A stretch of 64,000 bases of DNA, taken from the NCBI GenBank assembly GCA_003508835.1, contig PUFA01000092.1, forward strand, positions 6,305,501-6,369,500, written 5' to 3'. The position numbers and the translations under genes were made by a program. Each line of letters opens with the position of its first letter. The stretch's first letter is position 1. Shown one piece after another: positions 22,956 to 34,869 of the stretch. Source of the stretch: Eonycteris spelaea. Lineage: Eukaryota; Chordata; Mammalia; Chiroptera; Pteropodidae. The notes beneath the pieces are model-generated. The model had not been told where the DNA came from. It did not search any database and saw nothing but the letters and a program-made list of their open reading frames with translations.

Positions 22956-25869
22956 CCTCATCCTACCCATCTAGCTACAGATTCCTAGCAGTCCTGTGGG
23001 AGCTGACCTCTCATGCCCTGGTGTAGCATTCCCCACTCTCAAAAGATGCTGAGGGAATGAAACGGCACACAGTTACTTATATAAACAGACAGTCCTAGAA
23101 TTAATTCCCTCGTCTATCAAGTAAATGGCTTCCCAAGAGACTTTTTAATAGATAAATAGTGGAGGGAAGAGGCAAGAAGAAAGCAAAAGGAGGGAAGTTT
23201 ACAGATGTGGTGTGAAACAAGGCCTTCTAAATCCACTGGTGGCCAGGCATAGTGGCACACTGCCTAGCCATTTTCAACTCTGATTAGTTCTTTTTTTCTT
23301 AATAGGTATTCAGTTGGTAGAAGAGCTGAGATCTTTAAAACATCCAATATTCTTGCCATATATGAAGTTTTTATAGTTTGATAAAAAGAACAATAAAACT
23401 AATGGCAAAAATTGAGAAATCTGAATTAGATATTGTTAACTATCCTCATGTCTACTCCCAAGTAGCTATGTCCTGAGTATAGTAAATAATTATGCAAATG
23501 TAAAGTATAACACTAACCAGCTGTTTTTTGTACACAGTTTGAAACCTACAGATTAATAGATTAATGTCTCAAATAATGAAAAATAAATATACATAAGCTA
23601 AATATCTAGTACATAGTAAGAGCGCAAATGGTTTTTGACAGTGCTAGAATTTAATTTAAAAAATTATGTAAAGTTTCATATATAACTTTTTTGAAGAAAG
23701 AGTACATCATCATTTTCAATGGACTGTTATCCCCAAAAAGGTGAGCAACGACCAGGTAGGGAATGGCCATTTCTTTTAATCTGTATTAAATATTATACAC
23801 ACACAAACAAGCAATAGCCCTACCATTATGTAATTCTTGCTTTTCCTAAATAAATAACATGGTCTTTGCCATAACTTCAATGACTATGTAAAGCAATGAA
23901 AACAGATATGAAAATGTTAATTTAGTACATTAACAGTGAGTGTCCTTGAGTATTATCTATTTTGCTTGAAAAAAATTCTCATCCACTTTTCTTAATAATA
24001 AACAATTTTTCTCATGGTGTTTCCTTCTAAGGATATTCAATTTAGGAAGAATATAAATTATCACAAAAATGAACTGAAAGAGATGTTTAACTTTTTAAAA
24101 GTTTCTATCAATCATCATACTGTTTAGGTAGTAAGACTATCTGCCAGAAAATTCAGATCTTCTTATATGTTAGGAGGTATTTATTTATTTGAAAAAATAA
24201 GGTATTAAAATAATGAATGAATATTAAGATAAATTATGAGATACCTTAACTTTTTAAAACGAAACTATGGGGATGAGTGGGATAAAGAGAAGAAACATAA
24301 GAAACATGATAAAAATCTAAAGAGTGAGTGACTATTTGACCTTTTAACAGCTCATATAAGTTTCTTTCATATAAGTTACTTCTGCTCAGAATTGTTAATT
24401 GAAATTCTAAGCCCTCAAGCAAAATGTCATGAAGTAAGAACACATGAAGAGCCTCTCAGGACTTAATTCTGACCAACAAAGGAGGACTTGGTAGCAATGT
24501 CGGAGTAACAGAAACAGGGAAAAGAGACCATGTTATCTTGGACTTCACAAAAGAAAGGAATAAAGTGCTGAACAATTCTGGACATACATTTCAGACTGAC
24601 TTAAAAAATGACTTTGAAAAGTTCCAGGAAGAATATGTATATGCCAACAGCCAGAGACACAAAGGAAAAATGCCTCATGAAGATCAATGATACTGAGTAA
24701 TGAAATTCTGACTATACATTCAAACAATTCAAATAAGAGATGGGGGCAGGTGTGGGTAACAAGAGAAACTGGCATGGCTGTACAGGGAGCTCTATGACAA
24801 GCTCAGGCTTTTAAAGAACATGAGTCAAATAAGGAGGGAAGCAAGAAAAAGACAAGTAAAAATAATAGCATGAACTGTTAGGAATAACATCAGGGAAGAC
24901 AAAGACAGAAGTGAGCATAGACTTGAGAATAACACAAACCACTTAAGACAACAAAAAGCAGTGTTCTTTAAAGCACTGGATATATGTCAAGTAGTGTAAA
25001 TCAGGAGGTATAGATTGTTACATTTTCCATTTCATAGAGGAGAAAAATAAGGTGTAAAGAAGTAAAGTAGCTTCTGTGATTATCATATACCTTTTGAAAG
25101 TTGAAATTTCTCATTATTCCTTACATGATTTATTCCCTACTCGTGTTCCCTTCCACATGGAGGAACATCCTTAAACCCTAGCCTTTCTTTCTCTCATCCT
25201 TCCACTGTGGAGGAGAAATAAATACCTGATCAGTGAGTTTATAGGAGAAACTATGCTAAACCAGCCCCTTTCTCCTCTCTTGGGAGAGAGCTGCCTCTTC
25301 AACTTTCAACTTTGAGGTAACTTAGAGGTGAAGGCCTTTCCCTGTTGGCGAAGGAAGGTCTAGAGTGATCCAGAACTGACTGGGAAGTTCTGCCAAATCC
25401 TAGGATCCAGCTCCAGCTCACTAGCTCCCAGATATGTCAAATTCTTTAATATCAATTCTATCAATCATGCAGATAATATTCTTATTATCCAGAGGTTCAT
25501 TTTTTCTCTGCTCCTATTTCTCAGTTGGTTCAGAATAAGGCTTGTGTTCTATAACCTCAAGCCTGAGCCCCTAATCACTAAGCAATACCATTTTGCTTAT
25601 GTTTTACGTAAGATGGAATAAGACTTATAGGTTACAGAACTGCTAGATTATTTTGTGACTACCTTATCTGAAAATGAAACATTTTTCTAAATTAGAAATG
25701 GCAAAAAATGATTAAGAGAAAATTGAAAATCAAGACAAGAGAGGGGATAGTAAAAAAACCCCATAAGTTATTTAAATAAACTCAATTCCTCAGACCCAGA
25801 AAAATGATATTGAAGCCTAATTAAATAGCTTAGGTTACCACATCAGCCACTGTCAGTCATAGATGATAA
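22956..25869. other. Unassigned DNA
   Basis: About 2.9 kb with no gene and little recognisable repeat. A 29-bp stretch at 23241-23269 looks like the 5' end of 7SL RNA (see findings). A weak antisense MIR-like stretch may lie at about 24960-25085 ('atttcatagaggagaaaaat', 'aagtagcttctgtgattatc'). Confidence 0.4.
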
Positions 25870-26860
25870 TCATGGAGCATGGAAAAATGTCTCCAGACTA
25901 GAGATGGGTAAATGTCATCAGTTTTCAAAAGGCTAAAAATGCTAAAATCTCAGAAATTACAACTAGTAGAGTTGACATCAACCTCCAGGTAACATACAAC
26001 AGGTTTATGAGAAAATGATATAAAGAAAAACTACAATCTGGGTCCACTAAAAATAGTAAGTTTTTCCAAATTCATTCCATTAACATTTTGGGTAAGTTTA
26101 CTAATGTGTTTATCAAGAAATGCTCAAAAATATAGCATATCTTTATTTCGGCAAAACAATGAACAGAAGCTTTCACGATATACATGATCTGACAGTGGAA
26201 AGAGAGATGCATGGTTACCCTGTTAAATAATAGCTTGGTACTTGGAAGATCATAGTGAATGTGAATGGCATCTGCAAGGTAAGTGAGGTATTGTCCTTCT
26301 TACCACCATGTTATACACCCTATAATTGTACAATTTTTGTTTACCAATTGTGCCTCAGTTAAGCTGAAAAGATAAATACAATCTTTAAATAGCATTAAAG
26401 GAAGAAAAAGTACCAAATCATAGAAAGAAACATTTCTAGTGTACCTTTTAGCAGTCAAACTGTATTTTGAGTTATGTGTGAGATTCTGGATACCACATAT
26501 GAAGAGAGATGCTGACAAACAGGAGTACGTACAGAAAGCAGTGAAACAAGGGTGAAGGTCCTGAATGTCATATCAATTAGAAAAAGGTTGAGGGAGTTTA
26601 GAATTTTAGTCTAGAGAAGAAAAGGCAGTGACATACGTAGAGTGGCTTTTGAGTCATTTAGCTATTTGGGGTCTCAGATTTTTCTTGCATAAAACAAACA
26701 GGATTGAAACAGAGGTCTTTAATTCCATTCTTTCAAAATATATACTTCTGTTCAAACATTTGAAAAATCATAGTAAAGGACTAAAGAATTTGATCCCTCC
26801 TCCTGAAAAAGACAGAATCAGAGTCAATCGATAACTGTTAAAAAGAGGTAAATTTTTGAC
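25870..26860 (+). mobile_element. CR1/L3-type LINE remnant, sense
   Basis: Two parts of an old CR1-clade LINE can be followed. The first (about 25960-26290) resembles the reverse-transcriptase region: 'gttgacatcaacctccaggt', 'ctgggtccactaaaaatagt' and 'aatgctcaaaaatatagcat'. The last sits where CR1-type elements encode the conserved NAVDIAYLDFSKAFD-like block, but here the frame is lost. The second part (26460-26790) resembles the 3'UTR: 'gattctggataccacatatg', 'gggtgaaggtcctgaatgtc', 'aaaggttgagggagtttaga' and 'attttagtctagagaagaaa'. Between them, about 26290-26390 looks like a foreign L1-type tail. Such LINEs died early in mammalian history. Confidence 0.6.
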
Positions 26861-27162
26861 TAAACATGAAAGAGCTTTGAAACAATTAGATGTATCCTAA
26901 GAGGATGGGGTTTTGACAGCTAGTAAGCGGACTGACAATGGAGTGGGTAATGAAGACAATAATGATGACAATGGTGATGTTTATTATATTTATATTTCTT
27001 ATTATCAAATATAATAAATATTTTGTTTCTATAAAATATAAAAATAAAATGTGTAACTGTATGCCAGGCCCTGATGGGGCACTTTACATATATGTTATCA
27101 TTGGATGGATGAGTTTCTGTCAGAATTCCCATGGTACAGAATTCTCAGTGGCTGGGAAGATG
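26861..27162. other. Unassigned DNA with a possible MIR scrap
   Basis: A very AT-rich stretch. 'actgtatgccaggccctgat' and 'gcactttacatatatgttat' (about 27055-27102) resemble the 5' part of an antisense MIR, but no more of it is visible. Confidence 0.35.
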
Positions 27163-27350
27163 ATCTAGAACAGTGGTGTTCAGACCTTAGTATGGAGGAC
27201 TTGGGAAAACACAGGTTGCTTAGTCCTACTCCCAGAGTTTCTGATTCAGTAGGTTTGGAGAAGATCCCCATAATTTGCATTTTTAACAAGTTCTCAGGTA
27301 ACACCAATGCTGCTTGTTTAAGAACTGTATTTTGAGAAACACTGGTCTAA
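27163..27350 (-). mobile_element. MER5-type hAT (Charlie-class) non-autonomous DNA transposon
   Basis: Reads 'agaacagtggtgttcagacc', then 'cccagagtttctgattcagt', 'ttgcatttttaacaagttct', 'caggtaacaccaatgctgct' and ends 'tttgagaaacactggtcta'. This is MER5A order with its terminal inverted repeats (CAGTGGTTCTCAAA type) still visible at both ends. Flanks 'atctagaa' and 'gtctaaat' are a degenerate version of the 8-bp TCTAGA-like target duplication typical of hAT elements. Confidence 0.85.
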
Positions 27351-27566
27351 ATTATTTCCAACTTTCATTTCAATGCTAAAACCCTATGTTTCAATAATTA
27401 CCTTAACTTTTCTTCATGAGAAACAAAGAGATCCCAATGCCCCTCGAGAGAGACCTTAAAACAGCAAAATAATTCTTAGAAAATCAGATCACTGAGAAAT
27501 ATCAATTAGTTTAACCACTTAGGCCACTGCGTCCCACTTGCCCTCACACCTTTCTTAAAATGCTGG

Positions 27567-27635
27567 TTTTCTTCTCCTCCTCCTCCTCCTCCCCTCCCCC
27601 CCTCCTCCTCCTCCTTTTTTTTTTTTTTTTTTTTT
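27567..27635. repeat. 69-nt pure pyrimidine tract, (TCC)n then T21
   Basis: All bases on the plus strand are C or T: TTTTCTTC, several CTC/TCC units, a C-rich centre, more CTC units, then about 21 T. The TCC part is nearly mirror-symmetric. Confidence 0.9.
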
Positions 27636-29629
27636 ATGAAACTTAAAATGCTCTAGTTCCTAAATGGGCAAAGGAAAAAGCAATTCTTTCCTTGCCTTGG
27701 TTCTCCATCATTATATAATTTCAGACATTCTTATTATAGTTATCTCCCAGGATCTGAGGATTAATGGAATCAAATTTGAAAAAACAAAAACAAAAAAACC
27801 CTAATTCTAAAAATCATTACTAGTATTAGTAATGAGAATACTGTTAAAGTGTTTCCAAATTCTGGAAGGATAAACTTTTTGGCTGAAGGTATGCATGAGA
27901 GTATTTTAAGATGGTGTGTGTGTATGTGCGTACACGTGCGCGCACACACACATATATCTCAAAGAAAAGTAAAATTTCACTTACTTCAGGTGATGTTTCC
28001 CTAATATTTTAAATGCTTTCATTATTTGGATTTGTAGCACCCCAGGGGTCTTGAGCTATTTTAAGAGGTGTCATGAAATTCTGAAAAGTTTCTCAAAATA
28101 ACATTTAAGTTACTTTAATTAAAAAAGACATATTTTCCGTACAGAAATTTTCCAGAGTGATGAAAGCGACAAAGAGGGATGTTTAAAATTGAAATAAACA
28201 AACAAAAAACCCTGGAAATCACTGATAGGGTATTTAAATTTCCATTCTGTGCTGGTTCCTAAATGAATTGCAAAATGGTTGTATTCTGTGTCCACAAAGA
28301 CTTGGCATCAAACATAAAATGCCCCACATATTTTGAAATGAAAAAAAAAAATTATCAGAGAACTCTCAATGATCTCATTAACGGATTGTTTGCAATGTCT
28401 GAAAGCCTTAATGATTCTTTCTTTTTAATTTGAGACTACTTTTATACTTAGAAGTGAAGAACTGTTTTCCTGATGTCCTAAGAATTTTATTCAATAATGT
28501 TAAGTGGAGTGGGAAGGTGTTTCACAGCCCTTTTGCAAAAGAAAGTTTTCGTCTCAAATGTTGCAAAAATCCCTTTCTCTTAAAACTGTTTATAGAGCTG
28601 AAGAGAGGAGACAGAGAGTGTTTTGGACTTGTAAGGATATCTGGACCACTAGGTAAAAAGAGAGAGCTGAGATGCTAATATTATAATTACATATACTGGG
28701 CACTAACAAAAAATTATTTGATTTTTAAAACTAATAAGCCCCTGCTAATTGTCTGTATATGAGAAAGAAATGAGGGCCTACATCCTTTTAAGACACCAAA
28801 CACACTTTTGTTTTTCTATATAAATGAGCAGCAGATGGGCAAGGGAAGATCTCAGATAGCTGAGGTCTGGCTGGATGCTCTGATGAAATACAGCAGTAGG
28901 AAAGGCCTGAGTCCAGCATAGCACTGTCATTCGAACTTTCTCTATTCCTCGGGTCTACTTCCTGTAACTTTGACTTTCCCTGGACTCATCCTGGTTGCCC
29001 AGTTCTCCCTACTCCACTACTTCTCAGACCTTTAAACTGATGCCCACTTTTCATAAACATCTCATTCACACTCCCGCCAGAAATTCTAACATGTCCCTCA
29101 GGATTAGGGGAGGGGAAGCTTCAGTTAGGAATCTAGCTTTTCTTTGTAACCTAGCAGCAAAAAAGTGTGATTGTGTTTTGTTTTCTGAAGTTATTCTAAA
29201 AATGATATTTTGTTATACTTTTATAAAATAAAAATAAATTATAAGATTATGTCTTCTCAAATCTTTCACTTGTCTCCTCTCATCTCCCTACCCCACATCC
29301 CAAAGATTCTGGTGTTTCTCTAGAGCCTGTTCCTCCAGCTGAGTATTGCTGTAATTTGTACATCATAACCAAGGATGGCTATATAACTTGCAGTCACAGT
29401 AGCAAAAGGAATACATGGAGACCCTTGTTCAGAAATTAAGAATTCCAAGACAGCAACAGCAGAACATTAAACCAAGGGTGAGACTTTTCTAATCTTGGGG
29501 GTCCTGGGTGACTATACAGATCATATACCATGAAGCTGGTCACAATCATGACTTTTCAGCTTCTGTTATTCCTGAGACTAACTTTTCTCTTTTTTTTTTA
29601 GTAATCCTGATTCCTGATTGGCTGATTGG
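27636..29629. other. Unassigned DNA
   Basis: No gene seen. An 82-codon plus frame (28430-28678) and a 78-codon frame (28995-29231) lack motifs. About 29380-29560 ('gacagcaacagcagaacatt', 'aaaccaagggtgagactttt') resembles an interspersed mammalian repeat that I cannot name. Confidence 0.4.
27914..27951. repeat. Alternating purine-pyrimidine tract (TG/CG/CA)
   Basis: A 38-bp run goes from (GT)n through 'gtacacgtgcgcgcac' to (CA)n. The centre at 27936-27945 is the 10-bp palindrome 'gtgcgcgcac'. Perfectly alternating tracts with CpG steps favour left-handed DNA. Confidence 0.85.
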
Positions 29630-29880
29630 CTGAGCTAGTATGGGTGAGAGGGGAGGGGCAGGTAGACAGGGTAAAGAAAGTTAAATATGTGGTAACATAA
29701 AGAAATCTAACGATGGGAGGTAAATGCACCACGTAAAAAATGTATATATATACACACGCACACACACACACACCTTACTATTAAAAATGTGTAGCTGAAA
29801 CTGATTGGATTTCGTTAACCAATGTTATAATAAACAAACAAACAAACAAACAAATAAATAAATGTGAAATAAATTTTTTT
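29630..29880 (+). mobile_element. L1 3'UTR fragment, sense
   Basis: Runs 'gaggggaggggcaggtagac', 'agggtaaagaaagttaaata', 'gaaatctaacgatgggaggt', then a TA/CA microsatellite, 'gattggatttcgttaaccaa' and an A-rich (AAAC)n/(AAAT)n tail. It is the reverse complement, block by block, of the L1 3' end at 56.59-56.77 kb. No ORF2 is attached, so the copy is severely 5'-truncated. Confidence 0.85.
29742..29773. repeat. (TA)n(CA)n microsatellite inside L1 3'UTR
   Basis: A short TATA run followed by CA repeats sits where the related L1 at 56.67 kb has only 'atatatattttt', so the array expanded after insertion or in this source copy. Confidence 0.8.
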
Positions 29881-30870
29881 TAAAAAAGCAGCGATAGGCT
29901 TTTAAAAAGTTTCATGACTATGACGGACGTACACTTGCACAAAATACTTGTTAACATTCAACACCATAGGGGACAAGGTGATATCACTATTTAGACATTT
30001 AAAAACTAGAAGATAAAAATCTTATGAAAAAGCATCAGTATCTACTTAAAAATTAGTAGTATTTTATAAATAATATGCCCATAGACGATGATTTAATACA
30101 CAAAGTTGCAGATGGTAAGTTTACATAAAACTTCATAAAGCCTGACTTTTCATTTAGATCAAATAACTACTTTATTCATACACGCAAGGTTTTGTGCACA
30201 CGTTAGAAATGAAGCATTAATTATTAATATGTTGTCTCTAGTACTAGAAAAAGAAGTCAAATAGTTAAATGACACCAGTTTGACATCAGTGTCATCAGAT
30301 GGTTCAATAGAAGATTAATTAATTTTACTAATAATTTTATGTATTTTAATCTAATTCATGGAATAATATTTTGGATTTTCATTCTGTCAAAAATAAAATA
30401 CATCTTATTATAGTGAATGGAAAATTACTTAGAAAGTTCATTCCTGAAGATAAAATTCATTGCTTTTGCAGCAAAAATACAAATACAAATTTTGGTCAAT
30501 AAAGCATCATGGAAAAAAAAAATTTTCTTAAATTAAGAGTTCTATAGAACAGAAATATGTATATGGAATTTGGAGGTGGGAGTTCAGAACTGATATTGAA
30601 AAAATTAATCATGGTAGTATGCAATTTCTCTTTTGGCTATCAATCATAAATTGGACTTTAAAAATATTTGTTCTTTTAAAGAATTGATTTTTAAGTCAAA
30701 ATAATGTTCTATCATGATATTGAACTTTTTTGAAAATGTCTTCTATGTTAATTAAGTTTGTATTTTCTTCAAATTCAGTTAGACATCTTTATTTAAATAA
30801 TCAACCAATGCAGAGAGTAAAGCTTCAGCTTCTGAAGCTTTTAGTAAATTTTAGTTAATAAAAACATTTG
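29881..30870. other. Unassigned AT-rich DNA
   Basis: No recognisable gene or repeat in this ~1 kb stretch. Confidence 0.4.
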
Positions 30871-31389
30871 GTAGGACGAATCAACATCATTAAATGAATG
30901 TACTACCCAAAGCAATCTATAGATTTAATGCAATCCCTATCAAAACACCAATGGCTTTTTTTCAGAGGGATAGAACAAATAATCCTAAAATTTATAAGGA
31001 ACCATAAAAAACCTTGAATAGCCATGGCAACCTTGAGAAAAAAGAGCAAAGTTGTTGAAGGTATCACACTACCTGATATCAAACTATACTATAAGGCTAC
31101 AGTAATCAAAACAGCATGGTGCTGGCATAAAAACAGATACATTAATCAATGGAACAAACTAAATTAGAAATAAATTCACGCCTATATGCTCACTTAATAT
31201 ATGACAAAGGAGGTAAGAATATACAATGGGGTAAAGACAGTCTCTTTAATAAATAGTAATGGGAAAATTGGACAGATACATGGAAAGAAAGAATGGACGA
31301 AAGAAAGAACGAACGAACGAAAGAAAGAAGGAAAGACCACCTTCTTACACCATATACAAGAATAGACTCAAAATGGAATCAAGACTTAA

Positions 31390-31584
31390 ATGTTAAGACC
31401 TGAAACCATAAAACTTCTAGAAGAAAACAGAGGCAGTAAACTTTCTGACATTACTAACAGTAATTTCTTTTGGAATATGTCTCCCCGGGCAAGTGAAACA
31501 AAAGAAAAAATAAACAAATGGGACTACATCAAACTAAAAAATTTTTGTGCAGCAAAGGAAACCATCAACAAAACAAAAAGATAA
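31390..31584 (+). pseudogene. L1 ORF2p fragment (post-RT region)
   Basis: A 64-codon stretch matches the ORF2p region after the reverse transcriptase: '[19 protein letters not shown]' followed by '[19 protein letters not shown]' and 'KETINKTKR'. It is in a different frame from the C-terminal stretch that starts at 31764, so at least one frameshift lies between them. Confidence 0.9.
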
Positions 31585-31763
31585 CCCACTGTTTGGGAGA
31601 AGGTATTCACTAACGATACATCTGATAAGGTGTTAATATCCAAAATATATAAAGAACTCATATAACTCAACAACAACAAAAAAATGAACAATCCAATTCA
31701 AAAATGGGCAGAAGACCCAAACAGACACTTCCCAAAGAGGACATATAGATAGCTAATAGACAT

Positions 31764-32162
31764 ATGAAAAGATGCTCAAGGTCAATAACCATCAGAGAAA
31801 TGCAAATTAGAACCACAATGAGATATCACCTCACACCTGTCAGAATGGCTATCATTAATAAATCAAAGAACAACAAATGTTGGCGAGGATGTGGAGAAAA
31901 GGGAACCCTCATACATTATTGGTGGGATTGCAAATTGGTACAGGTGCTATGGAAAACAGTCTCGAGGTTTCTTAAAAAATTAAAAATGGATATACCATTT
32001 GACCCAGCAACTGCACTTCTGGATATTTATCCAAAGAAAACCAAAGCTATAATTCATAAAGATCTATGCACCCCAATATTCATGTCAGCACAATTTATAA
32101 TAACCAACATATGGAAGCAACCTAAATGCCCATCGACAGACAATTGGATAAAGAAATTATAG
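31764..32162 (+). pseudogene. L1 ORF2p C-terminal segment with Cys/His knuckle
   Basis: This 132-codon open stretch is the longest coding remnant on the plus strand. It carries '[19 protein letters not shown]' near residues 12-30. The C-terminal knuckle '[18 protein letters not shown]' follows with intact CX3CX7HX4C spacing, then '[19 protein letters not shown]' and the terminal '[14 protein letters not shown]'. In L1 this segment binds RNA and is needed for retrotransposition. Without endonuclease and reverse transcriptase it is non-functional. Confidence 0.93.
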
Positions 32163-32653
32163 TTCACATATGCAATGGAATATTACTCACTCATTAAAAA
32201 AAATGAAATCCTACCATTTTCAATGACATGGATGGACCTAGAGGTTATTATATTGAGTGAAATTAGACAAAGAAAGTAAATACCATATGATTTCAGTTAT
32301 ATGCAGAATCTAAGGAACAAAAAGAACAAACTAATTGAAAACAGACTCTCTAATATAGTGGACAATTTGGTGATGGACAGAGGGGGTGGGGTTGGGAGGC
32401 TGGGAGAATGGGGTGAAGGGCTAAAGAAGTACAAATTAGTCGTTGACAGATGGTCACGGGATGGGGAGCACCGCATAGGGAATGCAGTTAACACTAATAT
32501 ATTGGCTAGGTGGAAATCCAGAGGAGAGGAGCAAGTAGAGGAATCGTTTTATAAACCATATAAATGTCTAACCAAGATACTGTATATCTGAAACTAATTA
32601 AAATGAATAAATTTATAAAGTAAAAAAAAAGAATCAAATAAACAATGTCCACA

Positions 32654-32684
32654 TGAAAATAAAATAAAATAAAATAAAATAAAA
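32654..32684. repeat. (AAAAT)n microsatellite
   Basis: About five 'ataaa' units just downstream of the L1 A-rich end. It may be a remnant of that element's tail. Confidence 0.9.
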
Positions 32685-33878
32685 GCAAAATTTGTAAATA
32701 AGAGACATTTAAATATATCTTACAAAAACAAGAAGAAAATGAACAAATTAAACCAAGAGAGTTCTATTGGTGTCAAACATATAACTTTGAACTTATATAA
32801 TTATTCTTAAAAATATCTTGACTTTAAAAAAATTTTTGATGTAGTTTGTATTTTAATTATATAAATTTAAATATTATACTCGAATGAAAGAAATTTAATA
32901 GGGCCTAACACATCGTAGTATCTAAATTTGGCAAAACATTCAAGTGAATTATAAGTTTTGTCTTATAAAAATATTTGTTGAAGATACTCTAAAAGTATCA
33001 AAAATAGTACTATGAAAACATTTTGACAATATAAAAAATATAATTGGCATAATTCTTCATTTGACAGAAATTTTTCTTAATTTACCAGTTACATAAATAA
33101 GTACCTGAAGAAAGCATTTTCTCTATTGAAAAAATCCTGGTCTATAGAAAAAAATCCATTGAAGATAAAATTAACCATAATTTGAAACTGTGAATATGAT
33201 TTCAGGTATTTTTTGAAAAAAAATGACAATATTTAAAAAGTATATTTTCAGAAAATACTGTTAATGAAGAGAATTGGAGAAATACATAAGTGATATTATC
33301 TACCTCCATACTTTTAATGTTCAGATAACTTACAGTTATTTGAACTACAATTAATGTATACTAGCATAATATATACTAACATTTTATTATATTTATAATA
33401 GATTTTGTAATTTATAATAAATTTAATAAAATTGTTATAATAAAATTAATAACATCAATTTAGTATTAATTAAATACATTACATTTTTTATTATAAGCAT
33501 AAAATATATTTCATGTTTATATATACATGAAATAAAATATTTATTTCAAAAAACTATTTTATATAATAAAATGAATTTTTGTCTGATAAATGAAAATGAC
33601 ATTTTCAGTTTTATTGATATTATAATGTAAAATACATTCTTGGTTTAGATAATGAATTAATCACTTCATCTATGGTTTTTTTCCACTTTTGGGCCATGGT
33701 TATGTTCAAGTTCGCCTCTCTCCTATATTTCTAGAAATCAATCTCTACTTCAGGAAACTACTACCGAACTTCTGTTTCAAGTGTTAGTGTTGGCAACTTC
33801 AAGTTTACTAAGCATGAAATTGTCTCCAAGGTCAAAACAATGTGAGGTTTTAGAGTTCTATGGCAACACATTAACAAT
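32685..33878. other. Unassigned, extremely AT-rich DNA
   Basis: No gene or repeat family recognised. From 33340 to 33600 there are many overlapping 'tataat' and 'attata' motifs and almost no G or C. Confidence 0.4.
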
Positions 33879-33887
33879 TACACTTAG
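33879..33887. repeat. Left target-site duplication of inverted L1
   Basis: 'tacacttag' abuts the left end of the L1 and is repeated exactly at 36337-36345, just after the A-rich tail. Confidence 0.8.
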
Positions 33888-34182
33888 ATCTGTCCAGTTT
33901 TTCTCTATTCTGTTCCATTGGTATATGTGTCCATTTTTATGCCAATACCATGCTATTTTGATTATTATAGCTTTGTAGTATAATTTGATATCATGTATCG
34001 GATATCTCCAACTTTATTCTTCTTTCTCAAGATTGCTATGGTTATCCTGGGCCTTTTGTGGTTCCACATTTGTTCTAGTTCTGTGAAAAATGCCATTGGT
34101 ATTTTGATAGGAACTGCATTGAATCTATAGATTGCATTTTAATGATATTAATTTTTCCTATCTATAAGCACAGTATATGCTT

Positions 34183-34410
34183 TCATTTATTTGTACCTTC
34201 TTCAAGTTCTTTCTTAAATGTCTTATAATTTTCTGAGCACAGGTCTTTGACCTCCTTGGTTAAATTTATTCCTAGGTATTTTATTTTTTTGATGTAATGT
34301 AACTGGGATTGTTTTATTAATTTCTCTTTCTGATAGTTTGTCATTGGTATATAAAAATGCCACTGACTTCTGAATATTAATTTTGTATCCTGCAACTTTA
34401 TTGACTTCAT
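34183..34410 (-). pseudogene. L1 ORF2p fragment (RT thumb region)
   Basis: 75 codons containing '[17 protein letters not shown]' and '[17 protein letters not shown]', the conserved L1 block just after the RT active site. Upstream on the same strand (about 34440-34495) the catalytic FADD motif reads FADI, so this RT could not be active. Confidence 0.9.
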
Positions 34411-34674
34411 TTATCAGATCTAATAGTTTTTTTGTGAAATCTTTAGGGTTCTCTCTATATAATATTATGATATCTGCAAATAATGATGGTTTTACTTCTT
34501 CTTTTAATTTGGATTCTTTTGTTTCTTTTATCTGACTGTTGTGGCTAGGATTTCTGATTCTATGTTAAATAAAAGTGGCCAAAGTGGACATCTTTGTCTT
34601 GTTCCTGATCTAAGAAAAATGCTTTTCCCCATTGAGTATAATGTTATCTGTGGGTCTGTCATATATGGCCTTTA

Positions 34675-34869
34675 TTATGTTGAGGTTACCTCTATTCCCA
34701 CTTTGCTAAGAGTTTCTATCATAAATGTATGCTGGATTTTGTCAAGTGATTCTTCTGCTTCTATTGATATAATCATATGATTTTTATACATTATTTTGTT
34801 TATATAGTGTATCATGTTAATTGGTGTGTGGATATTGAACCAATCTTGCCTCCCTAAAATAAATCTCAC
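34675..34869 (-). pseudogene. L1 ORF2p fragment (RT palm, first Asp block)
   Basis: 64 codons matching the L1 RT: '[19 protein letters not shown]' and '[18 protein letters not shown]'. The family has ISIDAEKAFDKIQ here. The first catalytic aspartate position is Glu and the Phe of AFD is Leu. Confidence 0.9.

Larger units (their letters stand above)
30871..32632 (+). mobile_element. 5'-truncated L1, sense (ORF2 C-terminal half plus 3'UTR)
   Basis: Begins inside ORF2 with 'ggtaggacgaatcaacatca' and 'tacccaaagcaatctataga'. It runs through the C-terminal ORF2 region to about 32162, then a G-rich 3'UTR and an A-rich end at 32580-32632. The 3'UTR pairs with the one at 18.2 kb. A GAAA/GAAC simple stretch sits inside ORF2 at about 31286-31336. 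Frameshifts separate its open segments, so it is inactive, but divergence is modest. Confidence 0.92.
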
